Assembly: GCA_963759095.1 (NCBI GenBank)
Contig: CAVWYF010000029.1
Span: forward strand, 1 to 64,000
Direction of reading: 5' to 3'
DNA from: Anderseniella sp963759095
Lineage (GTDB): Bacteria; Pseudomonadota; Alphaproteobacteria; Rhizobiales; Aestuariivirgaceae
DNA: 64,000 nt
Positions 35,012-43,970 of the stretch are shown piece after piece; the first letter of the stretch is position 1, and each line of letters opens with the position of its first letter. Made by a program: the position numbers and the translations under genes. Under the pieces are notes generated by a model that saw only the letters and a program-made list of their open reading frames with translations, searched no databases and had not been told where the DNA came from.

Positions 35012-35980
35012 ATGCTGCATATTCTGGGTTTGATACTGCCGCTGTTCGGGCTGATCGTTATCGGCTTCGTAACCGCGCGCATCACCAAACAACCGCTTGA
35101 AGAGGCCGGGTGGCTCAACACATTCATCATCTACATCGCGCTGCCGGCCCTGTTCTTCAAACTGTTGTCCAAGACGCCGGTGGAACAACTGGCAAGCTGG
35201 GAGTTCATTGCGTCCAACATCCTGGTGACGTATGCGATTTTCATTTTCACATTTGTGCTGGGCCTCATCGCAAGCCGCGGCAATATTGCCGAAGGCACGA
35301 TACAGGGGCTGGCGGGGGCCTATGGCAATATCGGCTATATGGGTCCCGCGATTGCCATTCTGGCGCTTGGTGAAAAGGCAGCCATTCCGGTCGCGATCAT
35401 ATTCTGCTTTGAAAACATCCTGCATTTTGCCTTGGCGCCTGCACTGATTGCGGTGTCAGGCAAGCAGAAACAGTCTGCGGGCAGTCTGATTGTCGACGTT
35501 GTAAAAAAGATACTGTTTCACCCGTTTATCATCGCAACGGCAGTTGGTGTTGCATTTGCCATACTGGAGTGGCCGGCGCCGGAACCTTTGCAACGCCTGA
35601 TTGACTATCTGGCACAGGCCGCCGCCCCATGTGCGCTGTTTGCAATGGGGGTCACATTGGCCCTGCGTCCGCTCAAGCGGATGCCGCTGGCCCTAGGTTA
35701 CATCGTGCCCATAAAGCTGATCGTGCATCCCGCTGCCATGTATTTCGTGTTGAGCTATGTCGGCAATTTTGAGCCTGTATGGGTGTTTGCCGCGGTGTTG
35801 CTGGCGTCACTGCCGACGGCGACCAACGTGTTTGTCATTGCCCAACAATATGGCGTCTGGGTTGAGCGGGCCACCGCGTGCGTTCTGGTCACGACCACAG
35901 TATCAGTGCTCACCGTTTCAGCACTGCTTTACGGGGTTACAACCGGGCTGCTGCCGCCCGACTGGTGGCCTGCCCAATAG
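35012..35980 (+). CDS. AEC-family transporter (auxin efflux carrier superfamily)
   Basis: The 322-residue membrane protein has about ten hydrophobic segments with a central polar break, as in the AEC family. FGLIVIGFVTARI in the first segment, GNIGYMGPAIAILALGEKA near 105-125 and the inverted second half with LASLPTATNVFVIAQQYG follow the pattern. The family exports or imports malate, malonate or auxin-like organic acids; the substrate is unknown here. It starts at ATG 35012, divergent from cysK. Confidence 0.83.
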   Translation: MLHILGLILPLFGLIVIGFVTARITKQPLEEAGWLNTFIIYIALPALFFKLLSKTPVEQLASWEFIASNILVTYAIFIFTFVLGLIASRGNIAEGTIQGLAGAYGNIGYMGPAIAILALGEKAAIPVAIIFCFENILHFALAPALIAVSGKQKQSAGSLIVDVVKKILFHPFIIATAVGVAFAILEWPAPEPLQRLIDYLAQAAAPCALFAMGVTLALRPLKRMPLALGYIVPIKLIVHPAAMYFVLSYVGNFEPVWVFAAVLLASLPTATNVFVIAQQYGVWVERATACVLVTTTVSVLTVSALLYGVTTGLLPPDWWPAQ

Positions 35981-36018
35981 GCAAAACAGCATCCAGACCT
36001 GCGATGAGAACTGACCTT

Positions 36019-36666
36019 CTAGAACGGGACGTCAGCGCAAAAGGTTTGGACCGCACCACCAGTGGGATGGCGAATTGTCAGCGTGTGGGCATGCAGCATG
36101 AGCCGTGGCGTGGCGGTGGCGTCACCATAAAGCGGATCACCAAGTATCGGGTGGCCGATCTCTTTCAGGTGAACGCGCAATTGATGTGACCGGCCTGTGT
36201 GCGGTGCAAGGTCCAGGCGGGTCGACGTGTCAGTGCGCGATATCACGCGCCACCGGGTGAGGGCTGGCTTGCCGGTTTCATGGCATACCTTCTGCAGGGG
36301 CCTGTTGGGCCAGTCGGCGATCAGCGGCAGGTCGATTTCTCCGTCGTCTGCCTCTACGCGACCCGCAACAATGGCCTGATAGGTTTTGCTCAAATGCCTG
36401 CGTTCGAACTGCAGGCCCAGGTGCCGTTGCGCGTTGGCATTCATGGCCATGATGAACACACCTGACGTATCACGATCCAGCCTGTGTACGATCAGGGCAC
36501 CGGGGTGCGTGGCGTGCACACGAGCTTCAAGGCAATCGGCCAGATTTGGGCCCTTGCCGGGAACCGACAGAAGCCCGGAAGGCTTGTTCACTACCAGCAG
36601 GTCGCTGTCCTGGTGGATGATGTCGAGGCCGGTATCTGCCGGTGGACGGTAAATTTGCCCGTTCAT
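36019..36666 (-). CDS. RluA-family RNA pseudouridine synthase
   Basis: The 215-residue enzyme has the catalytic aspartate in HRLDRDTSGVFIMAM and the companion motif in HTGRSHQLRVHLKEIGHPILGD. With no S4 domain it is closest to RluA, which modifies 23S rRNA position 746 and some tRNAs at position 32. ATG 36666 overlaps the stop of the MFS gene as ATGA, so the two are co-translated. An upstream extension of the frame is possible but unlike the family. Confidence 0.85.
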   Translation of the reverse strand: MNGQIYRPPADTGLDIIHQDSDLLVVNKPSGLLSVPGKGPNLADCLEARVHATHPGALIVHRLDRDTSGVFIMAMNANAQRHLGLQFERRHLSKTYQAIVAGRVEADDGEIDLPLIADWPNRPLQKVCHETGKPALTRWRVISRTDTSTRLDLAPHTGRSHQLRVHLKEIGHPILGDPLYGDATATPRLMLHAHTLTIRHPTGGAVQTFCADVPF

Positions 36667-37907
36667 GATTTGCGCAGGGCCAGCAACGCGCACGCAGACG
36701 CAGCAAGTACGAAAACGATGTTGAGCAGGCCGATCGCCGGTACGGTAATGCCGCCATCAAACATGGCGCCGTAAAGCGCAGGAGACACGGCACTGGCAAA
36801 TATCATGACCGCGGTCGCGACAGCCTTGATTGCACCCAGATGCTGCACGCCATAAACTTCCGCCCAGAACGGAGCCGTCACCGCACTGGTCATGCCGGAT
36901 GCTGCACCAAACGAAATAAGCACACCAAATATCCAGGCATCATTGTTTCCGGCCATCAGGCTTAACCCGCCCATGGCCATGGGCAACGTGAACAGCGGCA
37001 TCAGGGGACGTGCACCGTTCCTGTCGACCATGATGCCTGCCAGCATGGAAAAAGCGATCGATGAGGCTGCGTATGCCATCAGCAGAAGATACCAGGTTTC
37101 CAGTTCCCAGCCTTTTGACAAGACGATGTGCTGATGGTGAAACATCAAACCTGTATTCAGGAATGACGGCGCCAGCACGACCGGCAGGACGCCGTAAAAA
37201 CGGGGGTCGCGAAGCATTTCGGCCCGGCTCCATTGGCGCTGGGTTCTGGAGACATTTTCTGAAGCCGTGTCAGCTTCCAGGATCGACATCTGATCCAGAT
37301 ACCTGCCATGGCGGCGGCGATGATCGGCAATCAACAATAGCAGGAGCGGCAACACGATGCAGGCTGCAACCAGGCCAAGCACATACCACGAATAGCGCCA
37401 GCCTATCGCCACGATCAAAGCTGAAATCGTGATCGGCAGGGTGGCTTCGGCCAGCGTGAAGCCCTGATTGACGATTGCCGATGCCTTGCCGCGCACTGTT
37501 TGGTAATAGCGGTTTACCGATGTGACGGCGATGTGGCTCATCAGGCCCTGACCGAAATGGCGCAGCAGAAACAGTGCCAGCAGAAGTGAAAGCCATCCGG
37601 TGCTGCTGCCGGCCACCAGGCAAGCCACACAAAGACCTATGGTGGTAACGCCAAACACAATGCGCAAATCATATCGGTCGATCAGTTTGCCCGACCACAG
37701 GATCACAACCGCACTTGCAAGTGTTGCCATCATGTAAGCGGTGCCAAATTCGCCGTGGCTAAGGTTGAAGGCGGCGCGAATGTCGGCATTGAAAAGGGAT
37801 ATGACGAGGGTCTGGCCTGGCGCAGATGCTAACGACGCCAATGTGCCAAACAAAAGCAATCGCCAGTCGCTCAGCAGTTCAGAGCGCTTGCCGTCAACGT
37901 GGGTCAT
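36663..37907 (-). CDS. MFS transporter
   Basis: The 414-residue protein has twelve hydrophobic segments in two halves with a polar loop after the sixth. The first-loop motif reads GKLIDRYDLRIVFG and the second half opens with an IMVDRNGARPLMPLF segment, as in MFS proteins. No substrate signature is recognisable. The gene is translationally coupled to the pseudouridine synthase gene by a four-base overlap, which is probably an accident of gene packing rather than a shared job. Confidence 0.85.
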   Translation of the reverse strand: MTHVDGKRSELLSDWRLLLFGTLASLASAPGQTLVISLFNADIRAAFNLSHGEFGTAYMMATLASAVVILWSGKLIDRYDLRIVFGVTTIGLCVACLVAGSSTGWLSLLLALFLLRHFGQGLMSHIAVTSVNRYYQTVRGKASAIVNQGFTLAEATLPITISALIVAIGWRYSWYVLGLVAACIVLPLLLLLIADHRRRHGRYLDQMSILEADTASENVSRTQRQWSRAEMLRDPRFYGVLPVVLAPSFLNTGLMFHHQHIVLSKGWELETWYLLLMAYAASSIAFSMLAGIMVDRNGARPLMPLFTLPMAMGGLSLMAGNNDAWIFGVLISFGAASGMTSAVTAPFWAEVYGVQHLGAIKAVATAVMIFASAVSPALYGAMFDGGITVPAIGLLNIVFVLAASACALLALRKS

Positions 37908-38079
37908 GGATGAAGAGCCTGTGCGTTTTCACAAGTGCGGAAACTGCCGCAGGACAGGAGCATTGGCAAGGGAGTTTGCGATGATCGATCGGAATGAGGC
38001 CCGTTATCGACTGACGGCCATAGACAGCGATGAGGCTCAACAATCTTGCGGTGCCGACCGCACGGAATTCAGTAAGGCA

Positions 38080-38292
38080 TTACCCGGGATTGTGCTTCAC
38101 AGCATCGACAAGCATGGATATTGCATAAGTCTTGGCATGGTCGGTTTGCTCCGAAACCGGCAAGCTTGCCGGCATCGGTTCACCCAGGAAACCAACAACG
38201 CCATTCGAGGTGGTGGTGTTTGGTGTCATGGCCAGCAGAACCAGTGCCAGCATACATATTAGGCAAATGCCAAACTTAGAAAAACCGTCCAT
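38080..38292 (-). CDS. Small protein with one N-terminal membrane segment
   Basis: A 70-codon frame read from ATG 38292 begins MDGFSKFGICLICMLALVLL, a membrane or signal segment, and continues with a polar tail ending VDAVKHNPG. The ribosome-binding site is weak and no family is recognised. It lies alone between the MFS gene and the glnA terminator; a shorter signal-peptide product is possible. The call rests on the hydrophobic start only. Confidence 0.35.
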   Translation of the reverse strand: MDGFSKFGICLICMLALVLLAMTPNTTTSNGVVGFLGEPMPASLPVSEQTDHAKTYAISMLVDAVKHNPG

Positions 38293-38384
38293 CGTGCGCC
38301 CCGTTTCCAGAATCAGAAACCCGTTTGTGGATTATAGTACGTGTACTGGTTACCGAAAAGTTAACGGGGAGGGACCCTATCAAG

Positions 38385-38425
38385 AAAAAGGGCTGATTTT
38401 TGCCCGCAAAAGCAAAAACCAGCCC
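38385..38425 (-). terminator. Intrinsic terminator of glnA
   Basis: Read on the minus strand, GGGCTGGTTTTTGC pairs with GCAAAAATCAGCCC around a short loop, with one mismatch, and is followed by TTTTTC. It starts 45 bases after the glnA stop. Confidence 0.8.
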
Positions 38426-38469
38426 GATTTGTAGGTCCGGCAAAGGTAGCCGGACGAACTGCGAGTATT

Positions 38470-39891
38470 TCAGACCGAGTAGTACATGTCGTACTCGATC
38501 GGATGCGGCGCCATTTCGTAGCGCATGTTTTCTTCCATCTTGAGGTCGATATAGGAATCGATCTGGTCGTCGGAGAACACACCGCCGGCCTTGAGGTATT
38601 CCCGGTCGGCATCGAGTGATTCAAGTGCCTCGCGAAGCGATGCACAAACTGTCGGAATGTCCTTCAGTTCTTCCGGCGGCAGGTCGTAGAGATCCTTGTC
38701 CATCGGATCGCCCGGATGGATCTTGTTCATGATGCCGTCCATGCCGGCCATGACCATGGCGGAAAACGCCAGGTATGGGTTTGCAGTCGGATCCGGGAAG
38801 CGGACTTCAACACGCTTGCCGTTCGGCGATGCCGTCCACGGAATCCGGCACGAGGCAGACCGGTTGCGCGACGAGTATGCCAGCAGCACAGGGGCCTCGT
38901 AGCCGGGCACCAGACGCTTGTAGGAATTGGTCGACGGGTTGGTGAAGGCGTTCAGCGACTTGGCGTGCTTGATGATGCCGCCGATATAGTAGAGGCACAT
39001 TTCCGACAGGTCTGCATACTGGTTGCCGGCGAACAATGGTTTGCCGCCTTTCCAGATGGACTGGTGAACGTGCATGCCTGAACCGTTGTCACCGAACACA
39101 GGTTTCGGCATGAAGGTAGCCGACTTGCCATATTGGTGCGCGACATTGTGGATGGCATACTTGTAGATCTGCAACTGGTCGGCACACTTTGTCATTGTTT
39201 CGAATTTGATGCCGAGTTCGTGCTGGGCTGCGGCCACTTCATGGTGGTGCTTTTCAACCGTAACGCCCATGGACGCCATGGCTGCCAGCATTTCACCGCG
39301 AATGTCCTGGCCTGAATCAACCGGGTTTACCGGGAAGTAGCCACCCTTGGTGCGCGGGCGGTGACCCATATTGCCCATTTCATATTCGGCATCCATGTTG
39401 GATGGCAGCTCGGTTGAGTCCACCTTGAAGCCGGTGTTGTACGGATCGGAAGCAAAGCGCACATCGTCGAACATGAAGAATTCCGCTTCCGGGCCGACCG
39501 TGATTGTATCACCGATACCGGTCGATTTTACGTAAGCCTCCGCCTTCTTGGCCGTGGTGCGCGGATCACGCTCATAAGCCTCTCCGGTGCCGGGTTCGAG
39601 AATGTCACAGAACACGACGGCTGTTTTCTGTGCATAGAACGGATCCACATGCAGCGTGTCAGGATCAAGCATCAGGACCATGTCGAACTCATTGATGGCT
39701 TTCCAGCCGGCAATCGATGATCCGTCGAACATCAGGCCATCGGCCCATACATCCTCGTCGATTGTCGAGATGTCCTGGGTCACGTGGTGCATTTTCCCGC
39801 GCGGATCGGTAAAGCGCAGGTCGACATACTTGATCTCGTTGTCTTTCAGGTACTTCATTGCTCCTGCAACAGGAGAAGGTGTCTTGGCCAT
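38470..39891 (-). CDS. glnA: Glutamine synthetase type I
   Basis: The 473-residue enzyme has the family's NPSTNSYKRLVPGYEAP active-site loop, the metal site in NGSGMHVHQSIW and the adenylylation tyrosine in KDLYDLPPEE (Tyr402), so its activity is presumably controlled by GlnE. It makes glutamine from glutamate and ammonia. It lies 93 bases downstream of glnB on the same strand, the usual glnBA order of rhizobia, and is probably transcribed from the sigma-54 promoter ahead of glnB as well as from its own. A terminator follows. Confidence 0.96.
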   Translation of the reverse strand: MAKTPSPVAGAMKYLKDNEIKYVDLRFTDPRGKMHHVTQDISTIDEDVWADGLMFDGSSIAGWKAINEFDMVLMLDPDTLHVDPFYAQKTAVVFCDILEPGTGEAYERDPRTTAKKAEAYVKSTGIGDTITVGPEAEFFMFDDVRFASDPYNTGFKVDSTELPSNMDAEYEMGNMGHRPRTKGGYFPVNPVDSGQDIRGEMLAAMASMGVTVEKHHHEVAAAQHELGIKFETMTKCADQLQIYKYAIHNVAHQYGKSATFMPKPVFGDNGSGMHVHQSIWKGGKPLFAGNQYADLSEMCLYYIGGIIKHAKSLNAFTNPSTNSYKRLVPGYEAPVLLAYSSRNRSASCRIPWTASPNGKRVEVRFPDPTANPYLAFSAMVMAGMDGIMNKIHPGDPMDKDLYDLPPEELKDIPTVCASLREALESLDADREYLKAGGVFSDDQIDSYIDLKMEENMRYEMAPHPIEYDMYYSV

Positions 39892-39984
39892 CTGTTTGCC
39901 CTCGTCATCTTTCAGTTAAAGTGGGTTAGGGGTGGTTTTGCTATGAACTTGCCATGTGTGTGGCTGTTGTGGTCGCGGGCCTGG

Positions 39985-40323
39985 TTATAAGGCCTCGACG
40001 CCGGTTTCGCCGGTCCGGATCCGGATTGCTTCGTCAACAGTGGAAATGAAAATCTTGCCATCGCCAATGCGACCCGTCCGGGCTGCCTGCAAGATGGCTT
40101 CGACTGCCTGGTCGACCAGACCGTCATCCAGCACGATCTCGATACGTACCTTTGGCAGAAAATCAACAATGTACTCGGCACCGCGATACAGCTCGGTGTG
40201 ACCTTTCTGGCGGCCGAAACCCTTGGCCTCGGTAACAGTGATTCCCTGCAGGCCGACTTCCTGCAAGGCTTCCTTCACCTCGTCCAGCTTGAACGGTTTG
40301 ACGATAGCCTCGATCTTTTTCAT
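39985..40323 (-). CDS. glnB: Nitrogen regulatory protein PII
   Basis: The 112-residue protein is a canonical PII: MKKIEAIVKPFKLDEVKEAL opens it, the T-loop reads KGHTELYRGAEYIVDFLPK with the uridylylated tyrosine, and it ends RIRTGETGVEAL. PII senses 2-oxoglutarate and, by uridylylation, glutamine, and controls GlnE, NtrB and other targets. ATG 40323 is chosen on the family start. It is preceded by a good sigma-54 promoter at 40391-40407 and followed by glnA. Confidence 0.96.
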   Translation of the reverse strand: MKKIEAIVKPFKLDEVKEALQEVGLQGITVTEAKGFGRQKGHTELYRGAEYIVDFLPKVRIEIVLDDGLVDQAVEAILQAARTGRIGDGKIFISTVDEAIRIRTGETGVEAL

Positions 40324-40390
40324 TTTGCCTCCAACGGCGAATGGACGGGGTTCAGGTAAGTTGCCGCGATTATTATTATCTCTCGCGAAT

Positions 40391-40407
40391 TGCATAAGCC
40401 GTGCCAA
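40391..40407 (-). promoter_or_regulatory. Sigma-54 promoter of glnB
   Basis: On the minus strand the sequence reads TTGGCACGGCTTATGCA. The -24 GG and -12 GC are separated by exactly ten bases, as sigma-54 requires, and TGGCACG is a perfect match for the -24 box. It lies about 70 bases before glnB, where NtrC-controlled promoters sit in rhizobia. No clear NtrC site was found upstream, though TGCAC stretches occur. Confidence 0.8.
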
Positions 40408-40484
40408 TTGCTGAAACATGGTATAGTGGCGTTAAAACAATGCCTTGGGGCCAGCAACTGAATCACATCGCCAAATGCAAAGTG

Positions 40485-40522
40485 CTAAAAAATATGCAGT
40501 TGCCTAAAAAATATGCAGTTAC
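40485..40522. repeat. Tandem 19-bp repeat between glnB and the channel gene
   Basis: Two adjoining copies of CTAAAAAATATGCAGTTGC, the second ending in AC instead of GC, at 40485-40503 and 40504-40522. The copies lie 80-110 bases upstream of the sigma-54 promoter and about 170 bases before the sodium channel gene. Position and spacing suggest regulator binding sites, but the sequence is not the usual NtrC site. Confidence 0.6.
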
Positions 40523-40687
40523 TGCACATTGGTACCGCGTGTATGTCCTGGCAGTTGAAGGATCTCGGTCAGAGCAAACTTGTCTGTCTGCCGGTTGATC
40601 CCGCTGCGCCGGTTGACGCCGTAGCAATCAGGTATCACATAGCTCAGGTCCGTGTGGATTCACCAAACCATCGAGAAGATACCCGCC

Positions 40688-41482
40688 ATGCTCCGATCAC
40701 GTCTCGCCAGCCTTGTTAATCACGCTCGCTTCGAACAGGTCATCGTAGGCTTGATTGTACTCAACGCCATAACACTGGGGCTGGAAACAAGTCCCTGGTG
40801 GGTGAGCAGGTTCGGCGAAGCTCTGCTGTTCATCGACAAAGCCATACTGACCATATTCGTGGCTGAGGTTACGGCACGGCTGATTGTCGATTTCAGGGGT
40901 TTCTGGCGTGATCCCTGGCGGATATTTGACTTTGCCATTGTGGCGGTTGCGCTGATGCCGGCGACCGGCGCGTTCTCGGTGCTGCGCGCCTTCCGGATAC
41001 TGCGGGTGCTGCGGCTGATATCAACCATCGGGGCAATCCGGCGCGTGGTGACCGGGCTGCTGGCGGCCATTCCGGGCATGAGTTCAATTGTGCTGCTGCT
41101 GGGCCTGATCTTCTATATATTCTCGGTGATCTCCACCAAGCTGTTTGCCGCCGCGTTTCCGCAATGGTTCGGTTCGCTTGGCGAAAGCGCCTATTCCCTG
41201 TTCCAGATCATGACGCTGGAAAGCTGGTCCATGGGTATCGTGCGCCCGGTCATGGAGCAGTACCCGTTGGCCTGGGCGCTGTTCGTGCCGTTCATCCTGG
41301 TGACGTCCTTCACCGTATTGAACCTGTTTATCGGTGTCATTGTCGACGCCATGCAGAAAGAGCACGAAGCCGAGGCACAGGCCGATCGCGCCGACCTTCA
41401 CAACGAGGTCTCGACAATCCTGACGGAACTGCGCAGCCTGCGAGTTGAGGTCGCTGAACTCAAGGCGACAAAACCTTCCTGA
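40688..41482 (+). CDS. Voltage-gated sodium channel of the BacNav type
   Basis: The 264-residue ion channel has six membrane segments. The voltage-sensor segment carries arginines at 100, 103, 106 and 109, every third residue (RAFRILRVLRL). The selectivity filter TLESWSM (176-182) is the same as in NavAb. The tail MQKEHEAEAQADRADLHNEV and on can form the four-helix coiled coil typical of these tetrameric channels. It should open on depolarisation and pass sodium. ATG 40688 is preferred; a GTG twelve codons upstream (40652) is the alternative. It is divergent from glnB. Such channels are known mostly from marine and alkaliphilic bacteria. Confidence 0.9.
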   Translation: MLRSRLASLVNHARFEQVIVGLIVLNAITLGLETSPWWVSRFGEALLFIDKAILTIFVAEVTARLIVDFRGFWRDPWRIFDFAIVAVALMPATGAFSVLRAFRILRVLRLISTIGAIRRVVTGLLAAIPGMSSIVLLLGLIFYIFSVISTKLFAAAFPQWFGSLGESAYSLFQIMTLESWSMGIVRPVMEQYPLAWALFVPFILVTSFTVLNLFIGVIVDAMQKEHEAEAQADRADLHNEVSTILTELRSLRVEVAELKATKPS

Positions 41483-41489
41483 TTGCGTG

Positions 41490-41759
41490 AGGGTCTGTTG
41501 ACAGAAATGAACATGGATTTGATTTTGCATAAATCGTTCAATAACCAGGCTTTGTCTGCCGCATAGGGTTGCCCCCTTTGCAAGGACAAAGCCGCCTTTA
41601 GTGGACGATTTATGCAAAACCCTTTAGGGCGGGCCATATTTTGGCGCTTTTTGCAGGAAATCCGGCTTGAAGGCGGCAAGCCTGCGGCACCGGATTTCCC
41701 GCAAAAATCACTCAAAATATGGCCCGTCAAACCCATGTTCATTTCTGTCAACAGACCCT
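41490..41759. repeat. 270-bp element of nested inverted repeats (MITE-like) between the channel and nnr
   Basis: The outer arms at 41490-41522 and 41727-41759 match at 32 of 33 positions; the core is AGGGTCTGTTGACAGAAATG. Inside are three more inverted pairs: TTTTGCATAAATCGT (41522-41537 with 41605-41620), GGCTTTGTC / GACAAAGCC (41549-41557 with 41585-41593), and a long pair around 41629-41664 and 41690-41728 sharing CGGGCCATATTTT, TTTTTGC and GGAAATCCGG. It encodes no protein. It is either a non-autonomous transposon or a structured regulatory element. Confidence 0.8.
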
Positions 41760-41772
41760 AAGCTTTGCAGTC

Positions 41773-43257
41773 ATGACAGAACTGCTGACACCGGATGAGA
41801 TGTACGAGGCCGACCGCCTGACGATAAAGGCGGGCGTGCCTGGTATCGATCTCATGGAGGCAGCCGGGCTTGCCTGTACCGAATTCATTCGAACCCTGAG
41901 TGAGCCGTGCCCGGTCTGTGTAGTTTGCGGGCCCGGCAACAATGGCGGCGATGGATTTGTGATTGCGCGCCTGCTGGTTGAGGCAGGTTGGCCGGTCAAG
42001 CTCCTGCTTGCTGGTGATCCGGCTTTGCTCAAGGGAGATGCCGCTGAAGCTGCAAAGGCCTGGAAGGGCGAAGTGCTGCCGGCACATGCGGACAAACTCG
42101 AAGGTGCCGTGCTCCTGGTGGACGCGCTGTTCGGGGCAGGGTTGTCGCGTGACATTGATGGCGAACTCGCTGACCTGGTCAAGGTGTTCAATGAGGCCGA
42201 TGCAGTTCGGGTTGCGGTGGATATGCCCAGCGGTGTCGATGGCTCGTCGGGCAGTATCCGGGGAACCGCGGTTGAAGCCGATCACACAATCACGTTTTTT
42301 CGCGCAAAGCCGGGTCACTATCTTGAGCCGGGACGAAGCCGGCGTGGTGCACTGCATGTGGTGGACATAGGCATTGCCGATGATGTGCTGCACACCATTG
42401 AACCGATGTGCCGCCTCAATGCGCCGGATGAGTTCGCTAAGTTTATCCCGATGCCGGGTGTAGCGGCGCACAAATATTCGCGCGGCTCTGCTGTGATGGT
42501 GTCCGGAGATGCCTGGAACACCGGCGCTGCGAGGCTCGCCGCCATGTCGGCACTGAGGGGTGGGGCAGGGCTGGTTACCATGGCTGCTTGCGAGGCCGCA
42601 CTTCCAATCCTTGCGAGCCATCTGACGGCAATCATGTTGCGTCAAGCCGACAGCGCACGCGAACTTGCGAGGCTGCTTGGCGACAAGCGCATAACGGCCT
42701 GTTGCATCGGTCCGGCATGCGGTGTGGGGCATGACACGATCGAAAAAGTGCAAAGCGTACTTGCATCCGGGTGCGCAGTGGTGCTGGACGCCGATGCGCT
42801 GACCAGTTTCGAGGGGACTGCTGACCTCCTGTTCGACGCGATCAGGGCGAAGCCGGACCGGCAAGTGATCCTGACACCGCACGAAGGTGAGTTTGCCAGG
42901 CTTTTCAAAGACGTGAGCAAACCGGATGAATCAAAATGTGAGCGCGCCGCCGAAGCTGCAAAAGCAAGCGGTGCGGTGATTGTGCTGAAAGGCTCTGACA
43001 CGGTGATTGCCGATAGTGACGGACGCAGTGCCATCAACGCCAATGCGCCGCCCTGGCTTGCCACGGCCGGGTCCGGCGATGTCCTGGCGGGCTTGTGTCT
43101 CGGATTGCTGGCGCAAGGGGCACCGGCTTTTGAAGCTGCCGGTTGTGCGGTGTGGCTGCACGGCGAAGCAGCCAACCGGTTCGGTCCCGGACTGATAGCG
43201 GAGGACCTGCCCGGCAGCATTCCTGAAGCATTAGCCAGGGTCCTGACCCTAGTCTAA
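41773..43257 (+). CDS. nnr: Bifunctional NAD(P)H-hydrate epimerase / ADP-dependent dehydratase
   Basis: The 494-residue fusion repairs damaged NAD(P)H. The N-terminal YjeF domain has the epimerase motif GPGNNGGDGFVIARLL near residue 58; the C-terminal kinase-like domain has LTPHEGEFARL and the catalytic AGSGDVLAGLCLG. ATG 41773 is chosen on the family start (LTPDEMYEADRLTI). The frame is open upstream into the palindromic element but that part is not family-like. It belongs to the glnA-glnB-nnr neighbourhood conserved in Hyphomicrobiales, although here a channel gene and the element lie between. Confidence 0.92.
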   Translation: MTELLTPDEMYEADRLTIKAGVPGIDLMEAAGLACTEFIRTLSEPCPVCVVCGPGNNGGDGFVIARLLVEAGWPVKLLLAGDPALLKGDAAEAAKAWKGEVLPAHADKLEGAVLLVDALFGAGLSRDIDGELADLVKVFNEADAVRVAVDMPSGVDGSSGSIRGTAVEADHTITFFRAKPGHYLEPGRSRRGALHVVDIGIADDVLHTIEPMCRLNAPDEFAKFIPMPGVAAHKYSRGSAVMVSGDAWNTGAARLAAMSALRGGAGLVTMAACEAALPILASHLTAIMLRQADSARELARLLGDKRITACCIGPACGVGHDTIEKVQSVLASGCAVVLDADALTSFEGTADLLFDAIRAKPDRQVILTPHEGEFARLFKDVSKPDESKCERAAEAAKASGAVIVLKGSDTVIADSDGRSAINANAPPWLATAGSGDVLAGLCLGLLAQGAPAFEAAGCAVWLHGEAANRFGPGLIAEDLPGSIPEALARVLTLV

Positions 43258-43322
43258 ACGATTTGTAATCCTGGTTTCTCACATTTGTGAGCGCGCCTGC
43301 CGAATTTGCTGTGTTAGGGTGC

Positions 43323-43847
43323 ATGCCCATGAAAACACGTGCGTTTATCATATCGCTGTTTATGATGGTGCTGGCGCCGGTCGCGCTGGCAGCAGACGGG
43401 TTGCGGGCTTTGCAGAGCCTGAAAGATGCACGTACACTGGATGTATCTGCAAAACCATTTGAACCTGCAGGCGTGCGGGACAAGCCGGTGGTTGTCGCAT
43501 TCTTTGCCTCATGGTGTCCGCCATGTACCAACGAGTTTGACGAAATGGCGAAAGTACAGGCAGCCATTGGCGACAGGCCGGTCACCTTTATCGGCGTCAA
43601 CCTGTTCGAAGCCTGGGGCGGTGAGAAAGATCCAGCCCGCATGGCACGGTTTATCGCCCGCACCAGGCCGGAATTTGCATTGGTTGAAGGCAGCCCGGAC
43701 ATATCGGCGGCTTTTGGCACCATTGACCGCATTCCGACCGTGGCTGTTTTCGGCTCGGATGGCCGTGAAACCTGGCGATTTGTGCACGAGCGTGGTGCTA
43801 TCAAAACCCATGCAACTGCCGAAGAGATCATCAAGGCGCTGCAGTGA
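43323..43847 (+). CDS. TlpA-like exported thioredoxin-fold protein
   Basis: The 174-residue protein begins at ATG 43323 (or 43329) with a signal peptide ending near PVALAAD (residues 19-25). The thioredoxin fold follows with the active site WCPPC (Trp64-Cys68) and the cis-proline in IDRIPTVAVFG. It should be a periplasmic thiol-disulfide reductant of the TlpA/ResA type, as used in cytochrome c maturation. No cytochrome genes adjoin it. It stands alone between nnr and tRNA-Leu. Confidence 0.85.
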   Translation: MPMKTRAFIISLFMMVLAPVALAADGLRALQSLKDARTLDVSAKPFEPAGVRDKPVVVAFFASWCPPCTNEFDEMAKVQAAIGDRPVTFIGVNLFEAWGGEKDPARMARFIARTRPEFALVEGSPDISAAFGTIDRIPTVAVFGSDGRETWRFVHERGAIKTHATAEEIIKALQ

Positions 43848-43970
43848 GTTGACACACTGTTGAATTTCAGGTGCCTAAACCTCTGGCATACCCGCACATG
43901 CTTTGCTATACACCGGCGCGATTGCTGACGTACGGCGCGCTTGGTAAAGGCGCGCCGCTGGTCTTTTCAA

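Noticed and set aside
37741..38262. Plus-strand 173-codon frame opposite the end of the MFS gene
   Set aside because: Most of it is the antisense of the MFS gene and the rest has no family-like features.
43927..43970. CGGCGCGC / GCGCGCCG hairpin before tRNA-Leu as a terminator
   Set aside because: The T run is separated from the stem by several bases and is weak; it could equally be a processing structure.
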